64,000 nt of DNA from Rhodocyclaceae bacterium (GCA_019455325.1 JACFMQ010000007.1:124001-188000); one strand, 5' to 3'. Counted from the first letter of the stretch, positions 33,646 to 41,473 are shown. Translations and numbers: made by a program. The notes: generated by a model from the sequence alone, not told the origin.

Positions 33646-35778
33646 TCAGAACTGGTAGCGGACGCCGACGCCGACCCGGCGCGGTGCGCCGAAGGAAGCC
33701 ATGGTCGCGGCTGCCGACGACATGAAGCCGGTGAGGTATTCCTCGTCCGTCAGGTTGCGGACGAAGGCATAGACGTCCCAGTCGGCGAAGCGGTAGCCGG
33801 CCTTGAGATCGACGGTGGTGTAGCCCTTTTCGCGCGCGAAGCCCTTGGCCGCGTCGTCGTAGAAGAAGACGCGCCCCTGGTTCCTGAGGTCGATGCGGGC
33901 GTAGCCGCCGCCCGGCGCCAGATAGGCGGCGCTCAGGCGCAGCGTGCGGGAGGGCGTGTTCTCGATGGTCTTGCCGTCGAAATCGTGCGTGCCGGCGTCG
34001 TAGTCGTCGTATTTGGCGCGGATCAGGCCGAGCGCGCCGCTCAGCTCCCAGTTTTTAGCCGGCAGCCAGGTCAGTTCGAGTTCGGCGCCCGTGGAATGGG
34101 CCTTCTTGGCGTTGCTGGTGGTGTACAGCGCGCCCTGCGCCTTGTAGATGTGGATGTCCTCGATGTCCATGTGGAAGAGGTTGGCGGCCAGCGTGAAATC
34201 GCCGCTGCGCCCCTTGATGCCGATTTCGTAGTTGTCGGAAATCTGCGGCTTGAAGCGGTTGTCCGCGACCACGCCGCCGCTGGAGAAGTAGTTGTAGCCG
34301 CCGGGCATGTAGCCCTTGGAATACGAGGCATAGGCCGTCCAGTTCTGGTTGAGCGCGTAGCTCAGCGCGGCTTTGGGCAGGAAGGCGTTCCAGGTTTTCT
34401 TGTCCGTCAGGCTGTACATCGCCGGCCATGCCATGCCCACCGGCTGGTAATAGGTGTCGACCTCGAAGTCCTTCTTGATGGTCTGCCAGCGGCCACCCAG
34501 CGTCAGTTCGGCCTTGCCGAACGGATAGATGATCTGCCCGAACAGCGCGCGGGTGCTGGTGTCGGTCACCGAATCGGCGTTCATCTCGAAATTGCCGAGG
34601 TAGGTGAAGGTGGCGGGGTCGAAATTGGGGAACTGCATGCCGTAAGGCCCCTGCTTGTATTCTTCCTTCTCGAAATACAGGCCCGCCACCCAGCGCAGGC
34701 CCTCGGTGGCGCTGCTCGACAGCCGGATTTCCTGCGACCAGTTTTCCGTTTCCGTCTGGTTGAACTGGATCAGTCCGGCATAGAGCGGATTGGCCATGAA
34801 GTCGGCGTCGTAGACGCCGTCCAGACTGAAGGTCTTGTGCGCGGTCACTGCGTCCAGCGTCACCGCGCCCAGGCGCCAGGTCAGGTTCAGGCTCTGGGCG
34901 TCGGTGTCGCCTCTCTCCTTGGGCGCGACGTCGAAACTGGCTTTTTCCGCCGCGCGGCGCGAGAAACTCCCGATCGGCGTGCCGCCCGGCGCGGCTATCG
35001 CGCCTTCATACCAGCGCGAGGTATAGCGATCCTGCGAGAAGGAAAACCGGGCGTCGAGGTCGCGCGTGGGCGTCCACAGGAAAAACGCGCCCAGCTTGCC
35101 GCTGTGTTCGGCCGCCGCGTCCTTCTTCATGCCCGGCCAGGTGTTTTCGATCCAGCCGTCGTCGCTTTTGTACTGGCCGTTGATGCCCGCAAACAGCATG
35201 TCCTTCGCCAGGGTGCCGCTGGTGTTGAAGGTGACGAAGCGGCCGTCGTCCTCGGCCAGTTCCACGCCCACCGCGCCGCGCCACTCGTCTCCCGGCTTCT
35301 TCGTGACGATGTTGATGACCCCGCCGATGGCGTCCTTGCCGTACAGCGAACCCTGCGGGCCGCGCAGCACCTCGACGCGCTCGACGTTGGCCAGCGAGGG
35401 ATCGAAGTCGTAGCGGTTGGAGTAGGGAACGCCGTCGATGTAGACGACGACGGGATTGTTGTTGGTGAACATCGAGTTGTTTATGCCCCGGAAGCTGGCG
35501 CTGGTGCCGTGGCCGAACTTGTTGGCGGACATGTTCGGAATCTCGTGGATCAGGTCGGCGATCCGGGTGATGCCTTTCTCTTCCAGCGTCGCGCCGTCGA
35601 TGACGGTGATCGCCTGCGGCACGGACTGGAAATCCTGCTCGATCTTGTTGGCGGTGACGGTCACGGAGGACAGGGCCCTGGCCTGATCGTCGGCGGCATG
35701 GGCGCCGGCAAGGGGGATTAGCGGGATGGCCGCGGCCAGGGCGCGCAGCTTGAACCGGGTGCGGGTTTTCTTGTTCAT
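33646..35778 (-). CDS. TonB-dependent outer-membrane receptor 3
   Basis: A 710-residue receptor from ATG 35778 (MNKKTRTRFKLRALAAAIP), chosen because it begins a clean signal peptide ending GAHA. LSSVTVTANK is the TonB-box region, VEVLRGPQGSLYGKDAIGG lies in the plug, and the barrel ends VGVGVRYQF. The plug signature VVVYIDGVPYSNR and general layout resemble pesticin/yersiniabactin receptor relatives. It is divergent from AraC 3, with the composite operator at 35905-35962 between them, so both Fur and the AraC protein should control it. RND adaptor and pump genes follow on the same strand. Confidence 0.92.
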   Translation of the reverse strand: MNKKTRTRFKLRALAAAIPLIPLAGAHAADDQARALSSVTVTANKIEQDFQSVPQAITVIDGATLEEKGITRIADLIHEIPNMSANKFGHGTSASFRGINNSMFTNNNPVVVYIDGVPYSNRYDFDPSLANVERVEVLRGPQGSLYGKDAIGGVINIVTKKPGDEWRGAVGVELAEDDGRFVTFNTSGTLAKDMLFAGINGQYKSDDGWIENTWPGMKKDAAAEHSGKLGAFFLWTPTRDLDARFSFSQDRYTSRWYEGAIAAPGGTPIGSFSRRAAEKASFDVAPKERGDTDAQSLNLTWRLGAVTLDAVTAHKTFSLDGVYDADFMANPLYAGLIQFNQTETENWSQEIRLSSSATEGLRWVAGLYFEKEEYKQGPYGMQFPNFDPATFTYLGNFEMNADSVTDTSTRALFGQIIYPFGKAELTLGGRWQTIKKDFEVDTYYQPVGMAWPAMYSLTDKKTWNAFLPKAALSYALNQNWTAYASYSKGYMPGGYNYFSSGGVVADNRFKPQISDNYEIGIKGRSGDFTLAANLFHMDIEDIHIYKAQGALYTTSNAKKAHSTGAELELTWLPAKNWELSGALGLIRAKYDDYDAGTHDFDGKTIENTPSRTLRLSAAYLAPGGGYARIDLRNQGRVFFYDDAAKGFAREKGYTTVDLKAGYRFADWDVYAFVRNLTDEEYLTGFMSSAAATMASFGAPRRVGVGVRYQF

Positions 35779-35904
35779 GGCGGGTTTCCGAAAAAGCATG
35801 GAGAGTGTCGGCGGCCGGCGCTTGCGGCCGCCCCGGTGTGCGCACGTGCGATGCCCTGTCGTCGAAGTCCCCCCGGCACCTTGCGGAATGTGAGCGCGGT
35901 GGAT

Positions 35905-35962
35905 GATAATTATTCCCATTTGTTCCGCCACCCGAATCGGGTCGATCACGACCCGATTCGGT
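35905..35962 (-). promoter_or_regulatory. Composite Fur-box/AraC operator, copy 2
   Basis: GATAATTATTCCCATTTG (Fur-box-like) followed by the best palindrome of the set: CCCGAATCGGGTCG, centre ATCA, then CGACCCGATTCGGT, 13 of 14 positions matching as an inverted repeat. It lies between divergent receptor 3 (start 35778) and AraC 3 (start 35987). Fur-like half faces the receptor. Confidence 0.8.
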
Positions 35963-35986
35963 CATCGGACCGGCAGGGGGACGCGC

Positions 35987-36910
35987 ATGTCATCGACCAT
36001 CGGAACGGATTCTTCCGCGGAAATCGCGGCGTCGGAGCTGATCGCCGACGTCTCGCGCCTCGTCCGCGGGCCGGGCGACGAATCCCGGCTGACGCAGGTG
36101 GCGCTGCAGGACGGCGTCGAGCTGCTGCTCTGGCGCGGCCACTTCGCGCAGCCCCTGGAGACGTGCCTGCGCGACGACAGCGACCGCGTCCATTTCACCT
36201 ATGTGCTGGAGGGCAAGGCGGCGTGCGAGATCCGTCGGCACTGCCGCTGCCAGCTCTGGGAAGCCGGTGCGGCGGCCGGCATCATCCATTTCGGGCCGGA
36301 GCGCCGCGGCCGCTTCCTGCAGCAGGGCAGCTACGCCAGCGTCGCGGTGATGATGCGGCCGGACGTGTTCGCGGCCTGGGGCGATGCGGTCGACCCGGAG
36401 CTGCGCCGTTCGGTGCGCGACGGCTGGTGCTTCGCCGGCGATTGCCGCGGCGCCGAGCTGCACGCGACGGCGCAGTTGCTCTGCCGCGCCCTGCCGGAGG
36501 CTTCGGAGCGCAATCGCATGTGGCTGAAGGGGCAGGGTCTGGCGCTGTGCGGGCTGCTGCTGGAAAGCCGGTCGGCGCCGACGCAGCGGGTCGGCGTCGC
36601 CGACCGGGCGAAGCTGCTGCGCGCCCGCGACCTGCTGCTCGCCGATCTCTCGCTGGCGCCGACCCTGACCGAACTGGCGGCGTACAGCGGTCTCAGCCTG
36701 CTCAAGCTCAAGCGCGGCTTCCGGGCGCTGTTCGGCAACAGCGTCTACGGGCTGTTCATGCAGGAACGTATGCACGAGGCCCGCCGGCGCCTGCTGAGCG
36801 GCGCCGGCTCCGTGACCGAGGTGGCGACCGACCTCGGCTATGCGAACGTCAGCCACTTCGCGGCGGCGTTCCGCAAGCGGTTCGGTGTTAATCCGGCGTC
36901 GCTGAAGTGA
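35987..36910 (+). CDS. AraC-family regulator 3 (PchR-like)
   Basis: 307 residues from ATG 35987, preceded by AGGGGG at suitable spacing; an upstream in-frame ATG (35903) lies inside the Fur-like box and is rejected. The N-terminal ligand-sensing region precedes a typical AraC domain: LAAYSGLSLLKLKRGFRALFG, then VATDLGYANVSHFAAAFRKRFGVNPASLK. It is nearly identical in this last part to AraC 4 and to the pseudogene at 40288-40739. It most likely binds the palindrome repeated beside all three, activating receptor 3 and others when the ferric ligand is present. Confidence 0.9.
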   Translation: MSSTIGTDSSAEIAASELIADVSRLVRGPGDESRLTQVALQDGVELLLWRGHFAQPLETCLRDDSDRVHFTYVLEGKAACEIRRHCRCQLWEAGAAAGIIHFGPERRGRFLQQGSYASVAVMMRPDVFAAWGDAVDPELRRSVRDGWCFAGDCRGAELHATAQLLCRALPEASERNRMWLKGQGLALCGLLLESRSAPTQRVGVADRAKLLRARDLLLADLSLAPTLTELAAYSGLSLLKLKRGFRALFGNSVYGLFMQERMHEARRRLLSGAGSVTEVATDLGYANVSHFAAAFRKRFGVNPASLK

Positions 36911-37020
36911 GCCGGCGGCTGCCGCGGGTTGCGATAGCGGAAAACGATGGCTGTGCTCAGGATGCTGTCGAGGATTGGAACGAGCATGGGTATGCTGGAG
37001 CCGGCGGCTCCGTGCATGAT

Positions 37021-37710
37021 TCAGTGTGTTGTAGGACGGAATACCAACTGTTCTACCGCATTGGCACCTTGGCGACGTGGTGTTTTAGTGAAGAAATTTT
37101 CTACTGAGTGGATACCTGCTTTGGCTGGCAGTACTGCCAGGAATTTGCCTGACAGCCCCGTATCAGTTTTCTTCCCGCGTGTTTGCCACATACTCAGGAA
37201 CTGCTCGCGGCTGTAGGTACGATTGCCAAGGCTCGGGTCGGCCAACCATACTGCCTCGTTACTGATGCCGCGCAGTACGGAAAAGTGATCGTCTTGGCGA
37301 TGGTTTACATAGACAACGACAGGTATCTTGAGCTTGCTCAATTGCGCCCAACTGGCGGCAAACCCTTGGGCTTTGAAGCCGAACTGCGGCAGGGCACGCG
37401 CCATGTCGTCGAAACTGGCGCGGCCGTCGCCTTTGTCCATGGCCTTGAGCAAGGCCTCCTCGGTTACATCCTGACCATAGTAGGCATTGAGCAAGGTGGC
37501 CAGCGACGCCGCGCCGCAGGAGTAGTCAAGGTCTTGCTTGACGATGCGCGCATCGCGCAGGGTCTTCCAGCTCTTGATCGCCACCTGAAATGTGGCGCTG
37601 TGGGTGACAACCCATGCACTCTCGCCGACGCTGCCTTCAGCGGCGTGGGCGCTATGTCCCAGAATGATTGGCAAGATCGCAGCAAGCAGTACGGGAGCCC
37701 ACTTACTCAC
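37021..37710 (-). CDS. Periplasmic C39-family (double-glycine) peptidase
   Basis: 229 residues from GTG 37710, which overlaps the previous stop as GTGA. A signal peptide (LLAAILPIILGHSAHA) implies export, unlike the usual cytoplasmic C39 domains of bacteriocin ABC exporters. Catalytic elements of the family are visible: Cys in QDLDYSCGAASLATLL, His in RQDDHFSVLRG and Asp in WLADPSLGNRTY. Stand-alone secreted C39 proteins include FapD of functional-amyloid systems. The likely substrate is the precursor at 38691-39011, which has a Gly-ending leader. The last about 36 residues (from LPAKAGIHS) read like a translated dispersed repeat and may be a tail added by repeat insertion. Confidence 0.85.
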   Translation of the reverse strand: MSKWAPVLLAAILPIILGHSAHAAEGSVGESAWVVTHSATFQVAIKSWKTLRDARIVKQDLDYSCGAASLATLLNAYYGQDVTEEALLKAMDKGDGRASFDDMARALPQFGFKAQGFAASWAQLSKLKIPVVVYVNHRQDDHFSVLRGISNEAVWLADPSLGNRTYSREQFLSMWQTRGKKTDTGLSGKFLAVLPAKAGIHSVENFFTKTPRRQGANAVEQLVFRPTTH

Positions 37711-38285
37711 CTTACCCCCAGCGGTGCGCCGGATTCCGAGATCGGAACCACGCCCAGCACGGCCATGACGATACCGCCCAAGGCAAATATGACACCAGAG
37801 GTAAGCATTGCGGGAATCAGGCCGATAATGATGCCAGCTATGCTATAGCCGAGGCTCGCCTTCGGAATCGCCCCGGATAGGGCATTACCTCCGACCCACA
37901 CTGCGTATAGCCAAAGCGGCAGGGTCAGCAGTGGCGTCACTCCCAAGGCCACTGTGCCTATGCCGAGGAAATTTGCCACCAGCCAGGAAGCCGCCAACAG
38001 GTTGAACAGATCGCCTTGTCCATTCCAACGGGCGCTGCGCTTCATCCACCAGCGAAGGATGCCCATGGTGACGAGGAAAACTGCCCACACCGACAGTACC
38101 GTTACCGGGATGAGTAACCATAGTGGCATGGTGGGCATTTCAGTAGCACCCACTCTCATGATGGAACCAAAGCCGCCTAGAAAACCAATTAGCGTGATAG
38201 CCAGTGCAGATTGCCAACGTGGAAATGTGAATCGTTCGAAAGGCTGTTGTCGGAGTGTGAATAGTGAAAATGCAGTTGTAAGCAT
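37707..38285 (-). CDS. Multi-helix inner-membrane protein of the peptide island
   Basis: 192 residues with about five hydrophobic segments: ALAITLIGFLGGFGSIM, LWLLIPVTVLSVWAVFLV, a pair around LLAASWLVANFLGIGTVALG and LLTLPLWLYAVWVGG, and IAGIIIGLIPAMLTSGVIF with a final AVLGVVPI. The layout recalls Yip1-like proteins but I cannot assign it. It is coupled to the C39 gene by a GTGA overlap. It could anchor the processing machinery or give immunity to the peptide. GC content is clearly lower than in the flanking receptor genes. Confidence 0.75.
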   Translation of the reverse strand: MLTTAFSLFTLRQQPFERFTFPRWQSALAITLIGFLGGFGSIMRVGATEMPTMPLWLLIPVTVLSVWAVFLVTMGILRWWMKRSARWNGQGDLFNLLAASWLVANFLGIGTVALGVTPLLTLPLWLYAVWVGGNALSGAIPKASLGYSIAGIIIGLIPAMLTSGVIFALGGIVMAVLGVVPISESGAPLGVR

Positions 38286-38478
38286 GGGTTGTTCCTTTGT
38301 AAAAGGAGGCTAATCTGACAAAATCGGCTCCTGTCTATTGGCCCGGTTCAATGGGCGAGCAAGATGATCACGGCCGACACGAAGTAACCAAGCTAGTGAG
38401 GTAGTGATTGGTATCGACTCAAGAACTGAATGAATGGCTGTCAGGCAGTGCGTATTATTTTGCCCTCCGCATTGCCCA

Positions 38479-38613
38479 TCAATACCAATCCAGCACCCAA
38501 CCCAGAAACCCGAGGCCTAGAATCGTGATTTCTGCTACGGTTAGCCAGAATATCGTGTTGCCCATGGGGCCATCGCTAGTCTTTTCGGCTCTGTTGTTAT
38601 TGAATTTTTTCAT
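38479..38613 (-). CDS. 44-residue single-helix membrane protein
   Basis: A short frame on the minus strand: MKKFNNNRAEKTSDGPMG followed by a hydrophobic stretch NTIFWLTVAEITILGLGFLG and a short tail ending DWY. The charged start and single transmembrane segment are protein-like, and it lies between the precursor and the membrane protein on the same strand. The ribosome-binding sequence upstream (CTGGAGTCAGGTT) contains GGAG at slightly long distance. It may be an immunity peptide, a second exported peptide or a complex subunit. No homologue is recognised. Confidence 0.55.
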   Translation of the reverse strand: MKKFNNNRAEKTSDGPMGNTIFWLTVAEITILGLGFLGWVLDWY

Positions 38614-38632
38614 AACCTGACTCCAGTTACAG

Positions 38633-38656
38633 GCAGGCAGGGGATCCCCTGCCTGC
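38633..38656. terminator. 24-bp perfect palindrome between precursor and downstream genes
   Basis: A 12-bp self-complementary arm, GCAGGCAGGGGA then TCCCCTGCCTGC, lies 35 bases after the precursor stop and 20 bases before the 44-residue gene on the minus strand. It could act as a leaky terminator giving more precursor than processing enzyme, a common arrangement in bacteriocin operons. Confidence 0.55.
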
Positions 38657-38690
38657 TACTGCCGTTGCTATCAATCACTAATCTTGGCTT

Positions 38691-39011
38691 CTATTTGTAA
38701 AGAATGGAATTAATCGTGGACCCAAGCCGAGGTGCTGCGTTGTATCCCCACATGGCGGCTGCAGTCATCTGTGGTCCATACAGGTAGAAAAGCCAAACCC
38801 AAGCTCCTTCTGTTTCTTTCATTTCATCGGTAGACAGCGTGGCCAGTTGCATGTGCTTGTCTGAGGCTTCGAATAGCGTATACACGTCTGCTTGGGTGAA
38901 GCTGGGAGTGAGCTGGCCAGATGCTTGGAGTTTTCCATCGCTGGCATATGCCTGTGTAGATATAATGCTGCCGGTAGCCGCCAAGACGAAAAAGATGTGT
39001 TTCAATGACAT
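38691..39011 (-). CDS. Secreted peptide precursor with double-glycine-like leader
   Basis: 106 residues from ATG 39011, which has AAGGAG at 8-base spacing. It starts with a Sec signal peptide (HIFFVLAATGSIISTQAYA). The middle then looks like a bacteriocin leader: LATLSTDEMKETEGA has the L..(D/E)EM....G(G/A) pattern recognised by C39 peptidases. Cleavage after EGA or EG would free a hydrophobic, aromatic, glycine-containing peptide of about 36 residues (WVWLFYLYGPQMTAAAMWGY onward). A precursor with both a Sec signal and a double-glycine-like leader is unusual and fits the periplasmic C39 peptidase encoded nearby. The function is unknown: bacteriocin, signal or amyloid subunit are options. Confidence 0.65.
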   Translation of the reverse strand: MSLKHIFFVLAATGSIISTQAYASDGKLQASGQLTPSFTQADVYTLFEASDKHMQLATLSTDEMKETEGAWVWLFYLYGPQMTAAAMWGYNAAPRLGSTINSILYK

Positions 39012-39073
39012 GATGTGGACTCCTTGTGTTTCACCAAAACAACAATAAAGCCTCGATAGGCTCCGAGGCACCT

Positions 39074-39099
39074 TTTGGCGGTGCGCTACCACCGCCAAA
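39074..39099. other. Stem-loop upstream of the precursor gene
   Basis: TTTGGCGGTG pairs with CACCGCCAAA across a 6-nt loop in the gap between the barrel gene and the precursor. It has no adjacent T-run on the minus strand. It may protect or separate transcripts. Confidence 0.5.
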
Positions 39100-39166
39100 T
39101 TTTGCGCGGATCGGGCTTGTTGCCCGTTCCGCCCATTTTTTTCTCGCCTGACGGCCTTGAATATGC

Positions 39167-40042
39167 TCAGAATGTATAAAGCCAGTTCATTCTGAACTCC
39201 GTCCCATTACTACCTGAGGTATTGGCCTTAAAGGTTGCATTGAGGGTGTTGCCTTTGTCGAAGCCGTATCCCGCACCAAGGATCAGATCTGTTGCTGTAC
39301 GGGCAATACTCAGGGCTTTGCCGTCAATTTTGTCGGCCGTGCGTCGTGTCCACTGAATTCCTGTGGTGAGTGTTACTCGGTCGTTTACCGCGAAGCCAAC
39401 CAAAGGGTTGATGAGGATCAGGTTGCTTGGTTGGTAATCCATGTCGCCGTCCTTACGGCGCTGGTTGAAACGATAGCCAGCAGTCAGTGAGAAAACGATA
39501 GGGTCGATGGCTTTGTATGTGGTTATTCCCAGCATGGCGGATTTGAAGCTTATGCTGTCGCTGCGGTGTTTTTCGCTCAAGGCGATTTCGGTAAAACCCA
39601 GTAGCGCGGGTGTGTGATCATCCTCCTTGAACTGGTAGTTGATGCCTATCCAGGCATCGGCGAAGCGGGAATCGCTGTTCGATGACGTGCCCGAGACGCC
39701 GCTGCTACGCTGGCGGGATGATAGGCCGCTCAATCGCGCATATACCTCGGCCTTGGCGGCAAGCCCGTAACGCAGCCCCAGTGTTCCTACGAAAGCATCG
39801 CTGTTGCCGATGCTTTCGCCGATTGCCGTCGGTAAGGTAACAAAGGAGGTCGGGCCGGTTTGTACGGTGATGGGGGTGCCAATGGAAATACCCTCCCGGT
39901 CCACATTGGCGTAGGCAAAAGACAGATCGAGCTTGATTTTGCCTTTGTCGGTCATGAGATTCTCGACAGTGAGCGGCAAGTCGGCCCAAACCTGTGTAAC
40001 TGCCACCAAGAGGAAGGCAGGAATAAAGCAATGAGTTCGCAT
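39167..40042 (-). CDS. Outer-membrane beta-barrel protein (PF13557/FapF-barrel-like)
   Basis: 291 residues from ATG 40042 (AAGGA 6 bases upstream); GTG 40063 is a poorer alternative. A signal peptide (AFLLVAVTQVWA) is followed by LPLTVENLMTDKGKIKLDLS and then alternating amphipathic strands (FVGTLGLRYGLAAKAEVYARL, LVGFAVNDRVTLTTGIQW), ending NWLYTF with a C-terminal Phe, typical of outer-membrane barrels. It resembles the 'transporter' barrels of the phenol-degradation/FapF type. As first gene of the peptide operon it is the likely exit pore. Its promoter faces the composite Fur/AraC element at 40209-40266. Confidence 0.78.
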   Translation of the reverse strand: MRTHCFIPAFLLVAVTQVWADLPLTVENLMTDKGKIKLDLSFAYANVDREGISIGTPITVQTGPTSFVTLPTAIGESIGNSDAFVGTLGLRYGLAAKAEVYARLSGLSSRQRSSGVSGTSSNSDSRFADAWIGINYQFKEDDHTPALLGFTEIALSEKHRSDSISFKSAMLGITTYKAIDPIVFSLTAGYRFNQRRKDGDMDYQPSNLILINPLVGFAVNDRVTLTTGIQWTRRTADKIDGKALSIARTATDLILGAGYGFDKGNTLNATFKANTSGSNGTEFRMNWLYTF

Positions 40043-40208
40043 GAAATTCCTTGTGTACAGCACGACTTTTCACCGCGGAGTGTTTGTCTAGCTGGCTACT
40101 TTTGTTGAAGTTTTCGTTTTTCAGCCCTTTTATATGGCGAATGATTTTTGAATTTTCGAACGATTCGCTCTAGGTTTTATGACGTTGTTCAATGCAATAC
40201 GGCTTAAT

Positions 40209-40266
40209 GATAATTGTTCCTGTTTGCTCAGCTACCCGAATCGGTTCGGTTAGCACCCGATTCGGT
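40209..40266 (-). promoter_or_regulatory. Composite Fur-box/AraC operator, copy 3
   Basis: GATAATTGTTCCTGTTTG followed at the same offset by TACCCGAATCGGTTCGG and ACCCGATTCGGT. It sits in front of the regulator pseudogene, and its Fur-like half faces the barrel/peptide operon, whose first start is 167 bases away. In the other copies this position belongs to a receptor or transporter operon. Confidence 0.75.
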
Positions 40267-40287
40267 ATCCGTGTCGGAGGAATGGGC

Positions 40288-40739
40288 ATGGCGCCATCCT
40301 TCCCGGGCCGAAATGCTGCGATCGGTTCCGGTAGCAGGGCAGCTACGTGAGCGTGTCGGTGAACATGTGGCCGGATGTGTTCGCGGTCTGGGGCGATGTG
40401 GTCGCCCCGGAACTGTGCCGTTCGGTGCGCGACGGCTAGTTGTGCTTCGCCGGGGATTGCTGTGGCGCCGAGCTGTATGCAACGGTGCAGTCGCTCAGCC
40501 GCACCCTGCCGGAGGCACCGGAGCGCAATCGCATGTGGTTGAGACTGAAGGGGCTGGGCCTAGCGCTGGCGGCTTTACGGCTGTTCATGCAGGAGCGCAT
40601 GCACGAGGCCCGCCGGCGCCTGCTGAGCGGCGCCGGCTCCGTCACCGAGGTGGCAACCGACCTCGGCTATGCGAACGTCAGCCACTTCGCGGCGGCGTTC
40701 CGCAAGCGCTTCGGCGTCAATCCTGCGTCGCTGAAGTGA
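40288..40739 (+). pseudogene. AraC-family regulator pseudogene (copy of AraC 3)
   Basis: The sequence follows AraC 3 but lacks much of the sensing domain and the first part of the DNA-binding domain, and carries an in-frame TAG near 40437. The 3' part (about 40585-40739) still reads MQERMHEARRRLLSGAGSVT through FGVNPASLK, almost identical to AraC 3. The similarity continues past the stop (CCGGCGGCTGCCGCGGG, then CAGGATGCTGTCG), so it is a duplicate of the whole regulator unit. No functional AraC protein can be made. Confidence 0.88.
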
Positions 40740-40809
40740 TCCGGCGGCTGCCGCGGGTGCGGCGGCAGGAGGCGGCGACCGTGCCCGGCAGGATGCTGTC
40801 GGCCAGGGA

Positions 40810-41240
40810 TCAGCGCCGGAGAAAATCCAGGCAGCCGGTGGGCGATACGATGGCGCTGCCGGGACGCGGGTTTTCCAGCAGCAGCCGATCCCCGCTCACC
40901 AGCACCGCGGCAAGTTCGCTGGCCAGCAAGGCCCACAGATGATCGTCCCCCGGATCGGATGCGGCATGGGTGGCATCGTTCGCGGGTTCTCGCCAAACGG
41001 CGTTGGCGGTGATCTCGGTCAGCAGCGTGTCGACTTCGGCTTCATCGAGACCGTGGGCGCGGCAAAGTTTCGGGCGGAGCAACACGGCGCGGTATTCCGC
41101 AAGCAGCGCCGGAGAAAGCAGGCAAGGCAGGCCCCGTCCAGCATGGCATCGAGAATGCGCGCCGTGGGGCTGGCGGCGTCGCCCGTGAGCAGGCCGGCGA
41201 CAAGGACGTTGGTATCGATGATGAAAAGATGCGGCTTCAT
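40810..41240 (-). pseudogene. VapC-like PIN toxin with an apparent frameshift
   Basis: The N-terminus (MKPHLFIIDTNVLVAGLLTG) has the first PIN-domain aspartate, and a second frame carries the rest (LLSPALLAEYRAVLLRPK, then DPGDDHLWALLASELAAVLVSGD), with the remaining acidic residues. The two halves are in different frames. Similarity passes from one to the other near 41120-41135, consistent with loss of one base. Start ATG 41240 overlaps the antitoxin stop (ATGA). Either the toxin is inactivated or the window has a one-base error there. Confidence 0.75.
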
Positions 41241-41473
41241 CTGCCGCGCGCCGCGCGCGTTTCTGCGACGGAGAGATCGAGCGCCTCCTCGTCTGGCAGT
41301 CGTGCACGGCTGCGCGCCCGGGCGACCAGTTGCCGCGCGCTGTCCATGGGCTTGATGCCCCGCAGCAGCAGGCTTTCCTCGATGATCCGGGCAATCGGGC
41401 GCCCCTGCCGTGCCGCAGTTTCTTTCAGCGCCCGATGGAGGGAATCTTCCAGCGTGATCGTGAGCCGGCTCAT
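41237..41473 (-). CDS. Ribbon-helix-helix antitoxin
   Basis: 78 residues beginning MSRLTITLEDSLHRALKETA, the beta-strand and first helix of a ribbon-helix-helix DNA-binding domain, followed by IARIIEESLLLRGI as helix two and an arginine-rich tail for toxin binding. It overlaps the PIN gene by ATGA, the usual antitoxin-toxin order. It should repress its own promoter. With the toxin frame broken, it may persist as an orphan. Confidence 0.82.
   Translation of the reverse strand: MSRLTITLEDSLHRALKETAARQGRPIARIIEESLLLRGIKPMDSARQLVARARSRARLPDEEALDLSVAETRAARGR

Noticed and set aside
35903-35986. N-terminal extension of AraC 3 starting at ATG 35903
   Set aside because: The start lies inside the Fur-like box and the extension covers the operator; ATG 35987 has a good ribosome-binding sequence.
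38286-38478. Further small peptide gene (minus-strand tail reading LGYFVSAVIILLAH)
   Set aside because: An in-frame stop lies directly before it and no start or ribosome-binding site remains, so it is at most a fragment.
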